Counted from the stretch's first letter, positions 16,987-26,049 are shown. The stretch is 64,000 nt of DNA from Streptomyces sp. A2-16 (GCF_018128905.1 NZ_CP063808.1:496001-560000), one strand, 5' to 3'. The notes: generated from the sequence alone by a model not told the origin. A program made the numbers and translations.

Positions 16987-19900
16987 ATGGCCAAGAGGGT
17001 TCACGCTGCACCGGGACGTCCCGGGCGCGCGGCGGTCAAGACCGGCAGACGGCCAAGGGTGATCACGGCGGCGTCCACCGCTGCCGTCGCTCTGCTCGTC
17101 GTCACCGCGACCGCCAGTGGCGCGGTCGCCCAAGGGGGAACGGCCGGATCGAACCCACCGAAGCGAATAGGGACGGCACCGCGTGTCCCGGCGGGTGCGA
17201 CGGTGACCGGCACCACCGCGTCGGGAACCCTGCTGCACCTCAGCGTGAACATGGCCCCGCGTGACCCGCAGTCGCTGGCGGACTTCGTCACCGCGGTGTC
17301 CACACCGGGGAACGCCCAGTACCACCACTACCTGGGCAAGGGGCAGTTCGCCTCGGTCTTCGGTCCGACGCGGGCCACCATCGACGGAGTCTCACGGGCG
17401 TTGAAGGCGGCCGGTCTCACTCCCGGCAAGGTCAGCCCGGACGGACTGTCCATCCCGGTCACCGCCACCGCCGAAAAGGCGTCCCACGCCTTCGGCACCG
17501 GCTTCCGGAACGTCCGGCTCAAGGACGGCACCACCGACTACCTCAACACCGCGGCCCCCTCGTTGCCCGCGAACGTGGCGTCCTCGGTGACCGGGATCGT
17601 CGGCCTGAGCAGCATCGAAACCGTCAGCAGCCGCCACTCCGCGGTGCGTCGCACGAGCAGGCCCGACGCCGTCAAGGGCAGCATCTCCGGACGCAGTTCG
17701 CACACGGTGACCGCCAACGCGTACACCCCGGCGCTCTGCGCCGACTTCACCGGCTCGGGCCTCACCGACGGTACCGACTACTACAGCCCCGGCAAACTGG
17801 CCGGCGCCTACAAGATGACCAGCTCCGCCACCGCCGGCGCGGGGCAGACCGTGGCCGTGTTCGAGTTGGAGAACGTCGACGCCGCCAGCATCGCCGCGTA
17901 CCAGTCCTGCGTCGGCACCGACACCTCGGTCTCCCACGTGTACGTCGACACGACATCAGGGGCCGGTGCGCCGGCCACCGACGGATCGGTCGGCGTGGAG
18001 TCCGCGCTCGACATCGAGGACCTGATCGGTCTGGTGCCCGGCGCGAGCATCATCGACTACCAGGGCCCGGACGCCACGTCCGCGACCGACCAGAACGTGC
18101 TCGACGTCTACCAGCGGATGGTCACCGACGACCAGGCGCAGGTCATCTCCACCAGCTGGGGCGAATGCGAGGCGGTCGAGAGCAGCACGACCGCGTCCGC
18201 CGAGAACACCGTCTTCGCGGAGGCCGCCGCCCAGGGGCAGAGCATCGTCGCCGCCTCGGGCGACGACGGCTCCAGCGACTGCTACCTCGCGACCGGCTCC
18301 ACGGCCAAGGCTGTCGACGACCCCGCGAGCCAGCCCTACGTCACCGGTGTCGGCGGCACCACGATGACCACCTCGGGCAGCACCACGACCCAGACGACGT
18401 GGAACAACGACGCCGGCGGTACCGGTGGCGGCGTCTCCTCCCGCTGGGCTCCCGTCGTCTACCAGGGCGGTGTCGCCACCACCGCCAAGCGTGCCGTTCC
18501 GGACGTCTCCGCCCTGGCGGACCCGGCCGAGGGGTATCCGGTCTACCTCCAGGACGACAGCCAGTCGCCCACTCCTGTCCCCGGCATCGTCGGCGGCACC
18601 AGCGGTGCGGCCCCGACCTGGGCCGCCGCGATCGTCCAGGCGAATGCGGGCACGGCCTGTCAGGCCAACGGCCGGGTCGGCTTCCTGAACAACGCCCTCT
18701 ACAAGGCCGCGCGCAGCAGTTACCCGACGAACTTCTGGGACGTCACCAGCGGCAACAACTCCGTGTACGCCACCGGCTACACGGCGGCGGCCGGCTACGA
18801 CGAGGTCACCGGCCTGGGCTCGCCCAGGGGGGCCGCCCTGTCCACCGCACTGTGCGCGGCCCGGGGCACGGCAGCCACGGGCGCCTCCACCTTCCACCCC
18901 CTCAGCAGCCCCAAGCGCCTGCTGGACACCCGCAACGGCACCGGCTGGGGCCTCAGTTCCATCCCCACCACCAAGCCCCTCGTCGCGGGCGGCACCGCCC
19001 CGGTCAAGATCGAGGGCGCCGGGGGGATCCCGAGCAGCGGCGTGACCGCCGTCGTGCTCAACCTCACGGTCACCGGCACCACCGGCGCGGGTTCGTTGAT
19101 CGCCTGGGCCGATGGCACCAGCAGGCCGTCGACCAGCAACCTCAACTGGACCGGCGCGAGCCAGACCATCGCCGCATCGGCGACCGTGAAGGTGGCCGAC
19201 GACGGCGTCGTGGACCTCTACACGAGCAGTACGACCCACCTGATCGCCGACGTCCAGGGCTACTACACCAGCGGCACCTCCGGCTCCAAGTACACGCCGC
19301 TGACCCCGGCCCGCCTGCTGGACACCCGCTCCAAGGTCGGCATCTCCACCACCACCAAGATCTCCAACGCGGTGATCAGCCTCAAGGTCCGCGGCCATGG
19401 AGGCGTGCCGACCGGTGCCACCGCCGCGGTGCTCAACCTGACGGCCACCCAGACCGTCGGCGGGGGCTACCTGGAGGCCTACCCCGAGGGCGCCACCCGC
19501 CCGACCGCGTCCAACGTCAATTGGTCGGCCACCGGGACCACCATCCCCAACCTGGTGGTCGTGCCGATCGGCAGCGACGGAAACGTCAGCATCTACGTAC
19601 ACGGCACCAGCCACGTCATCGCCGACGTCTCCGGCTACTTCTCCACCAGCGGCTCGACCTTCGACACGGTCACCCCGCTGCGGCTGCTGGACACACGTCA
19701 GACAACGGCGCTGGGCGCCGGCAAGACGCTGGCCCTGCAGGTCTCGGGGCGGGACGCCATCCCGTCCACCGGCGCCAAGGCCGTCGTGCTGACCGTCACC
19801 GTCACCGGCACCACCGGCAGTGGCTACCTCACCGCCTGGGCCGACGGCGGCAGCCGTCCGACGGCCTCCAACCTGAACTGGGCGCAGGGCAGGACCATCG

Positions 19901-20001
19901 CCAACCAGGTGATCGTGCCAGTCGGCTCCGACGGCAAGGTGGACTTCTACGCGAGCAGCACCACCCACGTGATCGCGGACGTGGCCGGCTACATCAGCTG
20001 A
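16987..20001 (+). CDS. Secreted sedolisin (S53) serine-carboxyl protease with three C-terminal RLLDTR repeats
   Basis: 1004 residues from ATG 16987, preceded by AGGAGA. A basic signal peptide ends around ATASGAVAQ. A pro-kumamolisin-type propeptide follows, then the catalytic domain: E338-x3-D342 (VESALDIED), oxyanion Asp426 (ASGDDGSSDC), nucleophile Ser539 in GGTSGAAPTWAA and a calcium-binding segment ending DEVTGLGSP. These define an acid-active, pepstatin-insensitive endopeptidase. Residues ~635-760, ~768-885 and ~891-1004 are three copies of a beta-rich domain, each starting with a variant of P-x-RLLDTR and ending VIADV.GY. Such repeats occur in actinobacterial exported proteins, probably for surface or substrate binding. 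The gene ends six bases before the third att-like copy. Confidence 0.9.
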   Translation: MAKRVHAAPGRPGRAAVKTGRRPRVITAASTAAVALLVVTATASGAVAQGGTAGSNPPKRIGTAPRVPAGATVTGTTASGTLLHLSVNMAPRDPQSLADFVTAVSTPGNAQYHHYLGKGQFASVFGPTRATIDGVSRALKAAGLTPGKVSPDGLSIPVTATAEKASHAFGTGFRNVRLKDGTTDYLNTAAPSLPANVASSVTGIVGLSSIETVSSRHSAVRRTSRPDAVKGSISGRSSHTVTANAYTPALCADFTGSGLTDGTDYYSPGKLAGAYKMTSSATAGAGQTVAVFELENVDAASIAAYQSCVGTDTSVSHVYVDTTSGAGAPATDGSVGVESALDIEDLIGLVPGASIIDYQGPDATSATDQNVLDVYQRMVTDDQAQVISTSWGECEAVESSTTASAENTVFAEAAAQGQSIVAASGDDGSSDCYLATGSTAKAVDDPASQPYVTGVGGTTMTTSGSTTTQTTWNNDAGGTGGGVSSRWAPVVYQGGVATTAKRAVPDVSALADPAEGYPVYLQDDSQSPTPVPGIVGGTSGAAPTWAAAIVQANAGTACQANGRVGFLNNALYKAARSSYPTNFWDVTSGNNSVYATGYTAAAGYDEVTGLGSPRGAALSTALCAARGTAATGASTFHPLSSPKRLLDTRNGTGWGLSSIPTTKPLVAGGTAPVKIEGAGGIPSSGVTAVVLNLTVTGTTGAGSLIAWADGTSRPSTSNLNWTGASQTIAASATVKVADDGVVDLYTSSTTHLIADVQGYYTSGTSGSKYTPLTPARLLDTRSKVGISTTTKISNAVISLKVRGHGGVPTGATAAVLNLTATQTVGGGYLEAYPEGATRPTASNVNWSATGTTIPNLVVVPIGSDGNVSIYVHGTSHVIADVSGYFSTSGSTFDTVTPLRLLDTRQTTALGAGKTLALQVSGRDAIPSTGAKAVVLTVTVTGTTGSGYLTAWADGGSRPTASNLNWAQGRTIANQVIVPVGSDGKVDFYASSTTHVIADVAGYIS

Positions 20002-20007
20002 CGCGCA

Positions 20008-20023
20008 CCCGAAGGCGGCTCTG
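20008..20023 (+). repeat. att-like remnant (copy 3)
   Basis: CCCGAAGGCGGCTCTG is identical to the last 16 bases of the tRNA-end sequence with its following base at 16408-16423. The match stops sharply upstream. It is followed by the strongest terminator of the region, which is probably the original downstream flank of the tRNA gene. Confidence 0.7.
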
Positions 20024-20027
20024 CCGC

Positions 20028-20067
20028 AAAGGCCAGGTCACACGATGGGTGACCTGGCCTTTTTTTG
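20028..20067 (+). terminator. Strong rho-independent terminator
   Basis: A perfect 14-bp stem AAAGGCCAGGTCAC / GTGACCTGGCCTTT with a 7-nt loop, followed by a run of T. It now serves the protease gene; by position it is probably the ancestral tRNA-Thr terminator. Confidence 0.9.
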
Positions 20068-20122
20068 ACGTGAGGCCTCGGCGTGAGGCCTTGGCGGGAG
20101 GCCTTGGGGTGAGGCCCCTGTC

Positions 20123-23100
20123 TCAGGCCTCCCCCGTGAACTCCCACTCCCCGTGCGCCACCCGGTACAGCACGAAGCCGGGTTCGGTCCGCAGGTGTCG
20201 CGCACCCGTCGGAGCAGTGACCCGGGACCTGTCGGTGCCCGGTACGTGGACGTCCGCCGTCGCGCCCACCGGGACCCGTACCGACAGGCGCAGACGGTCG
20301 TCGACGCGGGTCCAGGACACCGCGGCGGGCCCGCGGACCGTGCGGATCGAGGTGCGGGCCCAGTTCACTCCCGTACGGGCGTCGGGGCGGACCGTGAAGG
20401 TGCGGTAGCCGGCGTCACCGGGGCGCAGGCCGGCGACGTTCTCGTAGAGCCACTGCGCCACCGTGCCCTGGAAGTAGTGGTCGCGGGAGCGGGAGTCCAG
20501 GGGCCACATCTCCCACATGGTGTCCGCGCCGTTCTCGTGCCAGTACCCCCAGCTCGGGTAGGTCCGCTGCGTGGCGATCGCGTGGGCCACGTCCGGGCGG
20601 CCCTGCGCGCACAGCACCCGCAGCAGCACGCTGGTGCCGAGGGCCCCGGTGTTGAGGTGGTTGCCGCGCTGCTCGATGTCCTTCACCAGGCTGTCGAGGA
20701 CGGAGGCGCGGGCGCCGGCGGGCACGAGTCCGAAGGCGAGGGGGATCGCGTTGGACGTCTGCCGGTAGTCCGGGTCCTTTGACGTGCGGTAGTGGCCCTC
20801 GGGGGCGAGGAAGGCCGCGTTGAAGGCGGTCCGGAGGCCGTCCGCGGCCTGTCGGTAGCGGGCGGACGTGGGTCCCTCGCCCAGCAGGTCGCCCAGCTCG
20901 GCGGTGTGCAGCAGGGCGCGGTGCAGGTACGCCGTCGCGGTCAGCCGGGTGTCCTCGGGCGGGTTGCCGCCGTAACCGGGAGGCAGGTAGTCGCCGAGCG
21001 CGGTGATCGCGAGTCCGTCCCTCAGCCGGGACAGCTCCCAGTCCAGGTAGCGCACCAGCGGGGCCCAGTGGTCGCGGGCGGCGCGCTCGTCGCCGTAGAC
21101 CCGGAACATCTCGCGCGCCACGAAGGGGTAGACCGTGGTCCACTCGGGGGAGGGCCCGAGATCGCCGTAGCCCCAGCCGCCGCTCGGCACGATCACCGGG
21201 AGCTGGCCCGCGCCGGTCTGGCTGTCGGCCAGGTCGCCGAGCCACTTGGACAGGAAGCGGTGCACTCCGAAGGCGTACGTCATGACGGGCGCCCCGAGTT
21301 GGGCGTCGCCGGTCCAGCCGTTCTTCTCGTACATCGGTGTGTCGGTCGGGATGCCGTGCAGGTTGTTCAGGACCGTGCGGCGCATGGCCCCGTCCAGCCA
21401 CTCGTAGAACGGCTCGGAGCAGGCGAAGGAGCTCACCTCCTCGACCCGGGTGTGCACCACGCGGCCGAGCACCTGGTCGAGGGTGGGGCGGGCGGGCAGT
21501 CCGCTGATCTGCACGTAGCGGAAGCCCTTGTAGGAGAACGACGGCTCCCAGACCTCCTCGCGGCCGCCCGCGCAGATGTACTCGTCCGTCTGGAAGCGGC
21601 CGGGGACGTGGTCGGTCTGGGCGTGCACACTGCCGTCGGACCGCAGTTTCTCGCCGTGGGTCAGGCGTACGACGGTGCCCTCGGCGGCGCCCCGGACGGT
21701 CAGGCGCGTCCAGCCCGCCATCGTGCGGCCCATGTCGACGAGGTGGACACCGGGGACGAGTTCGCTGATCGCGCTGGGGCGTACCGTCTCCACGATCTCG
21801 ATCGGGTCGTGCGGCTGGGCGCGCAGCTTTCCCCGGGGCGCCGGTTGCACGCCCGGCACGCGCCAGCCGGTGTCGTCGAAACCCGGGCTGCTCCATCCCG
21901 CCGGGGCCAGGCGGGCGTCGTAGGTCTCGCCGGCATAGAGGGAGTCGGAGCGGGTCGGGCCCTCGGTCAGCCGCCAGTCGCCGTCCGAGACGACGGTCGT
22001 GCGGGAGCCGTCCGGGTGGTCGATCTCGAGCTGGGCGAGGAGGCGGGGTTCGCCGTGCCAGGGCGGGTTGTGCCAGTTCCAGACGTTGGGGGTGGTCATG
22101 CCGAAGAAGCCGCGGCCGAGGGTGACGCCCAGGGCGTTCTCGCCCCGCTTCAGCAGCCCGGTCACGTCGTGGACGGCGTACAGCACGGTCTCGTCGTAGT
22201 CGGTGAAGCCCGGGTCGAGGACCTGGTGTCCGACGCGGCGGCCGTTGATCTCCGCCTCGTAGTAGGCGAGTCCGCTGATGTACAGCCGGGCCCGGGTGAT
22301 CTTCCGGGGCACGGTGAAGGAGCGGCGGAGCAGGGGCGCGGGCTGCTCCGGCACCGCGACGGTCACGCCGGAGCCCCAGGGACCTTGTCCGTAGGGCGCG
22401 AGGACGACGGCCTGTGCCCAGCCGGAGTCGTCGAAGTCCGGTCGCTGCCAGCCCTGTTGCTCGGCTTCGGCGCTGCGCCAACCGGGCCCGGTGACCAGGT
22501 GGAGGGGCGGCCCGGAGGCCGTGTCGACGATCAGACGCACCAGCAGGCCGCCCGGATTGACGGACGCGCCGCCGCGGTTGGTGGCGAGGGCGGCCACGAC
22601 GACCTCCGCACCGGCGGCCCGCACCCGCGCGGTGACGTCCGCCGTCCGGCCGGTGCGCCAGCCGTCCGTCTGCTGCGGGGCGCCGAGCACCTGCTCGCCG
22701 TCGACGTACAGCGTGAAGTCGTCGTCGGCGGTGGCGACCACGGTGGCCCGGCGTACGTCCGTGCCCGCGGGCAGTGCCAGCCGTGCCCTGAACCAGCGTG
22801 GTCCCTCCGGGGCGTCGGAGGTGGTGGCGCCCGGTGACCAGATCCACGACGCCCCCTCGAAGGAGGGGGGTTGCTCCGGGGCGTCGGCGCCGATCCACCG
22901 GGCCTTCCAGTCGGTGGGCGACAACGTTGTCTCCCACCAGCGGGGTTCGCTCCAGCGCGACGCGCGTCCCGCCGCGTCCCACACCTGGACCCGCCAGTGG
23001 TAGCGGGTGCGGGGGAGCGGCGCGGGGCCGTCGTAGACGATGCCGACGGTCCGGTCCGAGGTGACCTTTCCGGAGTCCCAGACCGGCGGACCTCCCCAGC

Positions 23101-23395
23101 GGTCTCTGGTCACCCGTATCCGGTACGCCGTCTGCCGGGCACCGCGCCCGGGTGCCGCCAACTCCCAGGAGAGCCGGGGCCGTTCGGCGTCCGTGCCGAG
23201 CAGCGTGTCGGCGTACTCCACGCTGGTCCTCACGACCTCGAGCCCGCCGCCCCGCGGTGTGCGCGCCGCCCTGCCCGCCGTCGGTGCGCCGGTGGCCGCC
23301 GCGGCCGTCGTGCCGCCGGCGGCCGCGACGATGCCTGTGCCCGCCGTCGCGGCGGTGCCTCGCAGGAAGTTCCTGCGGTTCCATCTCTCACCCAT
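20123..23395 (-). CDS. Secreted alpha-L-rhamnosidase, GH78 family
   Basis: 1090 residues from ATG 23395 (GAGGGA eight bases upstream; a longer frame to 23473 lacks the signal at its start). The N-terminus is a twin-arginine signal (RRNFLRG followed by an Ala/Gly-rich hydrophobic stretch), so the protein is exported folded. A fibronectin-like and two beta-rich domains precede an (alpha/alpha)6 barrel and a C-terminal beta domain, the layout of the Streptomyces avermitilis enzyme. The conserved TDTPMYEKNGWTGDAQ segment holds the likely general acid (Glu~690), and TMWEMWPLD the likely base (Glu~962). It hydrolyses terminal alpha-L-rhamnose from plant glycosides or pectin. A LacI-type operator lies just upstream, suggesting sugar-induced expression. 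It stands alone, with no transporter beside it. Confidence 0.92.
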   Translation of the reverse strand: MGERWNRRNFLRGTAATAGTGIVAAAGGTTAAAATGAPTAGRAARTPRGGGLEVVRTSVEYADTLLGTDAERPRLSWELAAPGRGARQTAYRIRVTRDRWGGPPVWDSGKVTSDRTVGIVYDGPAPLPRTRYHWRVQVWDAAGRASRWSEPRWWETTLSPTDWKARWIGADAPEQPPSFEGASWIWSPGATTSDAPEGPRWFRARLALPAGTDVRRATVVATADDDFTLYVDGEQVLGAPQQTDGWRTGRTADVTARVRAAGAEVVVAALATNRGGASVNPGGLLVRLIVDTASGPPLHLVTGPGWRSAEAEQQGWQRPDFDDSGWAQAVVLAPYGQGPWGSGVTVAVPEQPAPLLRRSFTVPRKITRARLYISGLAYYEAEINGRRVGHQVLDPGFTDYDETVLYAVHDVTGLLKRGENALGVTLGRGFFGMTTPNVWNWHNPPWHGEPRLLAQLEIDHPDGSRTTVVSDGDWRLTEGPTRSDSLYAGETYDARLAPAGWSSPGFDDTGWRVPGVQPAPRGKLRAQPHDPIEIVETVRPSAISELVPGVHLVDMGRTMAGWTRLTVRGAAEGTVVRLTHGEKLRSDGSVHAQTDHVPGRFQTDEYICAGGREEVWEPSFSYKGFRYVQISGLPARPTLDQVLGRVVHTRVEEVSSFACSEPFYEWLDGAMRRTVLNNLHGIPTDTPMYEKNGWTGDAQLGAPVMTYAFGVHRFLSKWLGDLADSQTGAGQLPVIVPSGGWGYGDLGPSPEWTTVYPFVAREMFRVYGDERAARDHWAPLVRYLDWELSRLRDGLAITALGDYLPPGYGGNPPEDTRLTATAYLHRALLHTAELGDLLGEGPTSARYRQAADGLRTAFNAAFLAPEGHYRTSKDPDYRQTSNAIPLAFGLVPAGARASVLDSLVKDIEQRGNHLNTGALGTSVLLRVLCAQGRPDVAHAIATQRTYPSWGYWHENGADTMWEMWPLDSRSRDHYFQGTVAQWLYENVAGLRPGDAGYRTFTVRPDARTGVNWARTSIRTVRGPAAVSWTRVDDRLRLSVRVPVGATADVHVPGTDRSRVTAPTGARHLRTEPGFVLYRVAHGEWEFTGEA

Positions 23396-23417
23396 GAACG
23401 CGTCCCTCGCTCGCCAT

Positions 23418-23429
23418 TGAAACGATTCA
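23418..23429. promoter_or_regulatory. LacI-family operator upstream of rhamnosidase
   Basis: TGAAACGATTCA is a 12-bp dyad with one central mismatch. It is the form bound by many LacI/GalR repressors in actinobacteria, with the CG step in the centre. It lies 23 bases before the rhamnosidase start, where binding would block transcription. The repressor gene is not in the window. Confidence 0.7.
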
Positions 23430-23494
23430 GTCCGCTGTCTCGGGCGCGATCCTACGGAGCCCCGGGAACGCACTACAAGGGATGTGACGGGATC

Positions 23495-23695
23495 TCAGGA
23501 ACGAGCCTCGTCCACGGTCTCGCCCGGCGCCTGGCCGGAACCGTCCCCCAGCTCCTCCTCGATCCGCTGGACGAGGGGGTGCTCCGAGAGGTGCACCCGC
23601 AGGTGGATGGGGGCGGGGGCTGGGGGAGCGGTGTGCGGAGCCTGATCCTCGATCCGGAGTTCTTCGGCTGATGGGGACAGCGGGGGCGCAGGCAC
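23495..23695 (-). CDS. Possible small protein, unknown
   Basis: 66 residues from GTG 23695. Pro-rich N-terminus, then an acidic amphipathic part (LSEHPLVQRIEEELGDG). Third codon positions are strongly G/C, which favours real coding, but there is no close ribosome-binding site and no family is recognised. It could also be the remnant of a longer gene. The surrounding 23430-24293 region is otherwise gene-poor. Confidence 0.3.
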   Translation of the reverse strand: MPAPPLSPSAEELRIEDQAPHTAPPAPAPIHLRVHLSEHPLVQRIEEELGDGSGQAPGETVDEARS

Positions 23696-23932
23696 GTGGA
23701 GCGGTGGTTCAACCTCACCTCCACGCCTACGTCGACAAGATGTCCGCGCAGTACTCGGCCTTCGTGGGGGACAGGGTTGCGGGGCTGCGGCGGATCGGTC
23801 TGGCTTCGTGAGGCGGTGACGGCTGTGGTGCGGTGGTTGGTTGCTGGTTACCGGTTACCGCCAATAATCGCCCGCCGGCTTTGGCGGTCCGCTGCCCTGC
23901 GCCGCCGGATGCGTCCCGGCTAGCGTCCGGAC

Positions 23933-24127
23933 ATGAGGCGACGCAAGCGCATCGGAACGACCCGTGCCATGTCCTTACGACGCGTGCGGGACAGGGCGGT
24001 CCAGCGCCGGGAGGACGTCCGGCCCGGCGGCTGGGGCAGACGGTTCGGACGCCGGGCCGAACAGGCCAGACCCTGGCTCCAGTTCCTGGCCGACCTCGCG
24101 ACGGTGCTCGCGCGGGTGGTGCGGTAG
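23933..24127 (+). CDS. Possible small basic protein, unknown
   Basis: 64 residues from ATG 23933, very Arg-rich (RRRKR, RRVRDR, RRFGRR) with a short hydrophobic C-terminal helix (WLQFLADLATVLARVV). No Shine-Dalgarno is visible. Composition fits either a real short protein or a chance frame in high-GC DNA. Between it and the DUF3052 gene nothing else is seen. Confidence 0.3.
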   Translation: MRRRKRIGTTRAMSLRRVRDRAVQRREDVRPGGWGRRFGRRAEQARPWLQFLADLATVLARVVR

Positions 24128-24293
24128 GGGTAGGGGGCAGGTCTTCCGCGTGGGACGAGCCCCTGCATCTGTCTGTCTGCTGTGACGCGGTGTTCGGTGA
24201 CGCGGTGTCCCAGAGGCCGTGTCCCGACCGGCATCCTCCGCCCGGGCCGTCACGATGGAGTGGACGGGCTGGATCAGTGCGCGGAGGTGCCGT

Positions 24294-24728
24294 ATGTCAG
24301 GAACCGGGTCGGCTGGTGCGTCGGCGGGCGGGTACTCCGCCACGCCCCTCGCCAAGAAGCTCGGCATCAAGGCGGGGCATCGGGTACGGCTCGACGGCGC
24401 GCCCGACGGGTGGGACATCCCCGGTCTGCCCGACGGGTGCGAGGTCGCCGCGGGCGGTTCGCACGGCGCGGATGTCGTGCTCGCCTTCCATCGCGAGTAT
24501 GCGCGGCTCGCGGCCGAGGCGGACGAACTGGTCGCCGGGCTCGCGGACCAAGCCGCACTGTGGATCGCCTGGCCACGCAGGGCCGCCGGACACGTCAGCG
24601 ACATCACCGAGAACGCCCTGCGGGAGGTCTTCCTCCCCCTCGGAGTCGTGGACGTCAAGGTCGCGGCCCTGGGGGAGGACTGGTCGGGACTGAAGTTCGT
24701 ACGGCGGAGGGAGAACCGGCGGGGGTGA
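24294..24728 (+). CDS. DUF3052 family protein
   Basis: 144 residues from ATG 24294, preceded by GGAGGTG at ideal spacing; the frame extends upstream without such a signal. The segments YSATPLAKKLGIKAGHRVRL, LWIAWPRRAAGHVSDITENALRE and the C-terminal VAALGEDWSGLKFVRR are typical of DUF3052, a small cytoplasmic actinobacterial family of unknown function. Stands alone. Confidence 0.85.
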   Translation: MSGTGSAGASAGGYSATPLAKKLGIKAGHRVRLDGAPDGWDIPGLPDGCEVAAGGSHGADVVLAFHREYARLAAEADELVAGLADQAALWIAWPRRAAGHVSDITENALREVFLPLGVVDVKVAALGEDWSGLKFVRRRENRRG

Positions 24729-25130
24729 GGGCCGGGGGAGCGAGCGGGGCGGGGCGGGGCGGGCGAGGTGCGGCAGTAGCGCTGCGGGCCTGTTCGGGGT
24801 TCTGGTCGGTGGGGCGGCCGGTCGGCGGTCGGTGGGTCGACGGTCGCAGGTCGGCGGTCGGCGGTCGCGGGTCGGCGGTCGGCGGTCGCGGGTCGGCGGT
24901 CGGCGGTGGGCCTTCCGCCTGGCAGTGGGCGAACCCGCTGGGCAGCACCGCCCTCTGCCCCGCCAGTGCCCACCCCACCCGCTGCCCCCCCATCGAGTGA
25001 ACCCCCTTACCCCCACCACCCCCCGCCCCGCCCACGCATCCCCATACCTGAGAAGTCCTTACCGTGAACGGCTAGCATCGCGCCGGTCGGTGCCCGTCGG
25101 GGTGGACCGGGACGAGGGACGAGGTGGGAC
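24729..25130. other. Intergenic region with heptamer repeats
   Basis: 402 bases without a gene. It contains the heptamer-based tandem repeats at 24842-24904 and long C- or G-rich runs. The glycosyltransferase promoter probably lies near its right end; no clear -10/-35 pair is seen. Confidence 0.6.
24842..24904. repeat. Tandem 21-bp repeat built from GGTCGGC heptamers
   Basis: Three copies of a 21-bp unit (GGTCGC(A/G) GGTCGGC GGTCGGC), itself three 7-bp variants. Similar heptamers extend on both sides (about 24819-24911). No terminal structures or cas genes, so not CRISPR. Looks like slippage-generated DNA and could vary between strains. Confidence 0.85.
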
Positions 25131-26024
25131 ATGGGCGCGTCGAGGATCGCCGTGGCCGTGGTGACCATGGGGAACCGGCCCGAGGAGGTCGACGCCCTGC
25201 TGCGGTCCGTGGCCAAGCAGGACATCGCCCCGGCCCGGATCGTGATCGTCGGCAACGGTTGCCGACTGCCCGAGTTCACCGAGCGGCTTTCCCTGCCCGG
25301 CGAGGTCACCACCGTCGACGTCGAGGAGAACCTCGGCTGCCCCGGCGGCCGCAACGTGGCCCTCGCCCGGCTGCGCGACTTCGGCGACGTGGACGTCGTA
25401 GTGGAACTCGACGACGACGGCCTGCTCGCGGACCCCGATGTGCTGCGCCGCGTACAGGAGTTGTTCGCGGCCGACGAGCGCCTCGGCATCGTCGGCTTCC
25501 GGATCGCCGACGAGAGCGGCGAGACCCAGCAGCGGCACGTGCCCCGCGTCGGCTCCTCCGACCCGATGCGCGGCGGCCATGTCACCGGGTTCCTGGGCGG
25601 CGGCCACGCCTTCCGCATGGCCATGCTCGACGAGACCGGGGACTGGCCCGCGGAGTTCTTCTTCGCCCACGAGGAGATCGACCTCGCCTGGCGGGCGGTC
25701 GACCACGGCTGGCACATCCTGTACGCGCCCGAGCTGCTGCTCCAGCACCCGAGGACCTCTCCGGCCCGGCACGCCATCTACTACCGGGTCAACGCCCGCA
25801 ACCGCGTCTGGCTGGTCCGCCGCCGGCTGCCCCTGCCGCTCATCCCCGTGCACCTGGGCGTGTGGACGGCGCTCACCCTGCTGCGGACCCGGTCGCCGAG
25901 CGGGCTGCGCGCCTGGTTCGGCGGGTTCGTCGAGGGCCTGCGGGAACCGGCCGGCGAACGGCGGCCGATGCGGTGGCGAACGGTGTGGCGGCTCACCCGG
26001 CTGGGACGCCCGCCCGTGATCTGA
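25131..26024 (+). CDS. Family 2 glycosyltransferase
   Basis: 297 residues from ATG 25131 (GAGGTGGG upstream). The N-terminal GT-A fold begins IAVAVVTMGNRPEEVDALLRSV. ENLGCPGGRN is the usual nucleotide-sugar binding loop, ELDDDG (~residues 90-95) holds the metal-binding acidic motif, and FFFAHEEIDLAWRA is the typical acceptor/base region. The C-terminus is basic with a hydrophobic stretch (LPLPLIPVHLGVWTALTLL), suggesting membrane association. It transfers a sugar from an NDP donor to an unknown acceptor, possibly a cell-surface polymer. No sugar-biosynthesis genes are adjacent. Confidence 0.88.
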   Translation: MGASRIAVAVVTMGNRPEEVDALLRSVAKQDIAPARIVIVGNGCRLPEFTERLSLPGEVTTVDVEENLGCPGGRNVALARLRDFGDVDVVVELDDDGLLADPDVLRRVQELFAADERLGIVGFRIADESGETQQRHVPRVGSSDPMRGGHVTGFLGGGHAFRMAMLDETGDWPAEFFFAHEEIDLAWRAVDHGWHILYAPELLLQHPRTSPARHAIYYRVNARNRVWLVRRRLPLPLIPVHLGVWTALTLLRTRSPSGLRAWFGGFVEGLREPAGERRPMRWRTVWRLTRLGRPPVI

Positions 26025-26049
26025 GGGCCGACGGACCCGGAGACAGGAC

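Larger units (their letters stand above)
16378..20023. mobile_element. Segment 2: protease-carrying DNA between att copies 2 and 3
   Basis: Lies between the second att copy and a 16-bp remnant at 20008-20023 that matches the very 3' end of the tRNA. It holds one gene, a secreted S53 protease ending 6 bases before the remnant. It looks like the remains of an older insertion in the same tRNA, later extended by element 1. A chance 16-bp match at exactly the tRNA end is unlikely. Confidence 0.55.

Noticed and set aside
23671..23811. 46-codon forward frame (MGTAGAQARG...RRIGLAS)
   Set aside because: Overlaps the reverse 66-residue candidate, has no ribosome-binding site and no family. One of the two may be real, but this one has less support.
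24842..24904. CRISPR array
   Set aside because: Units are contiguous 7/21-bp repeats without spacers, and there are no cas genes; simple tandem repeat.
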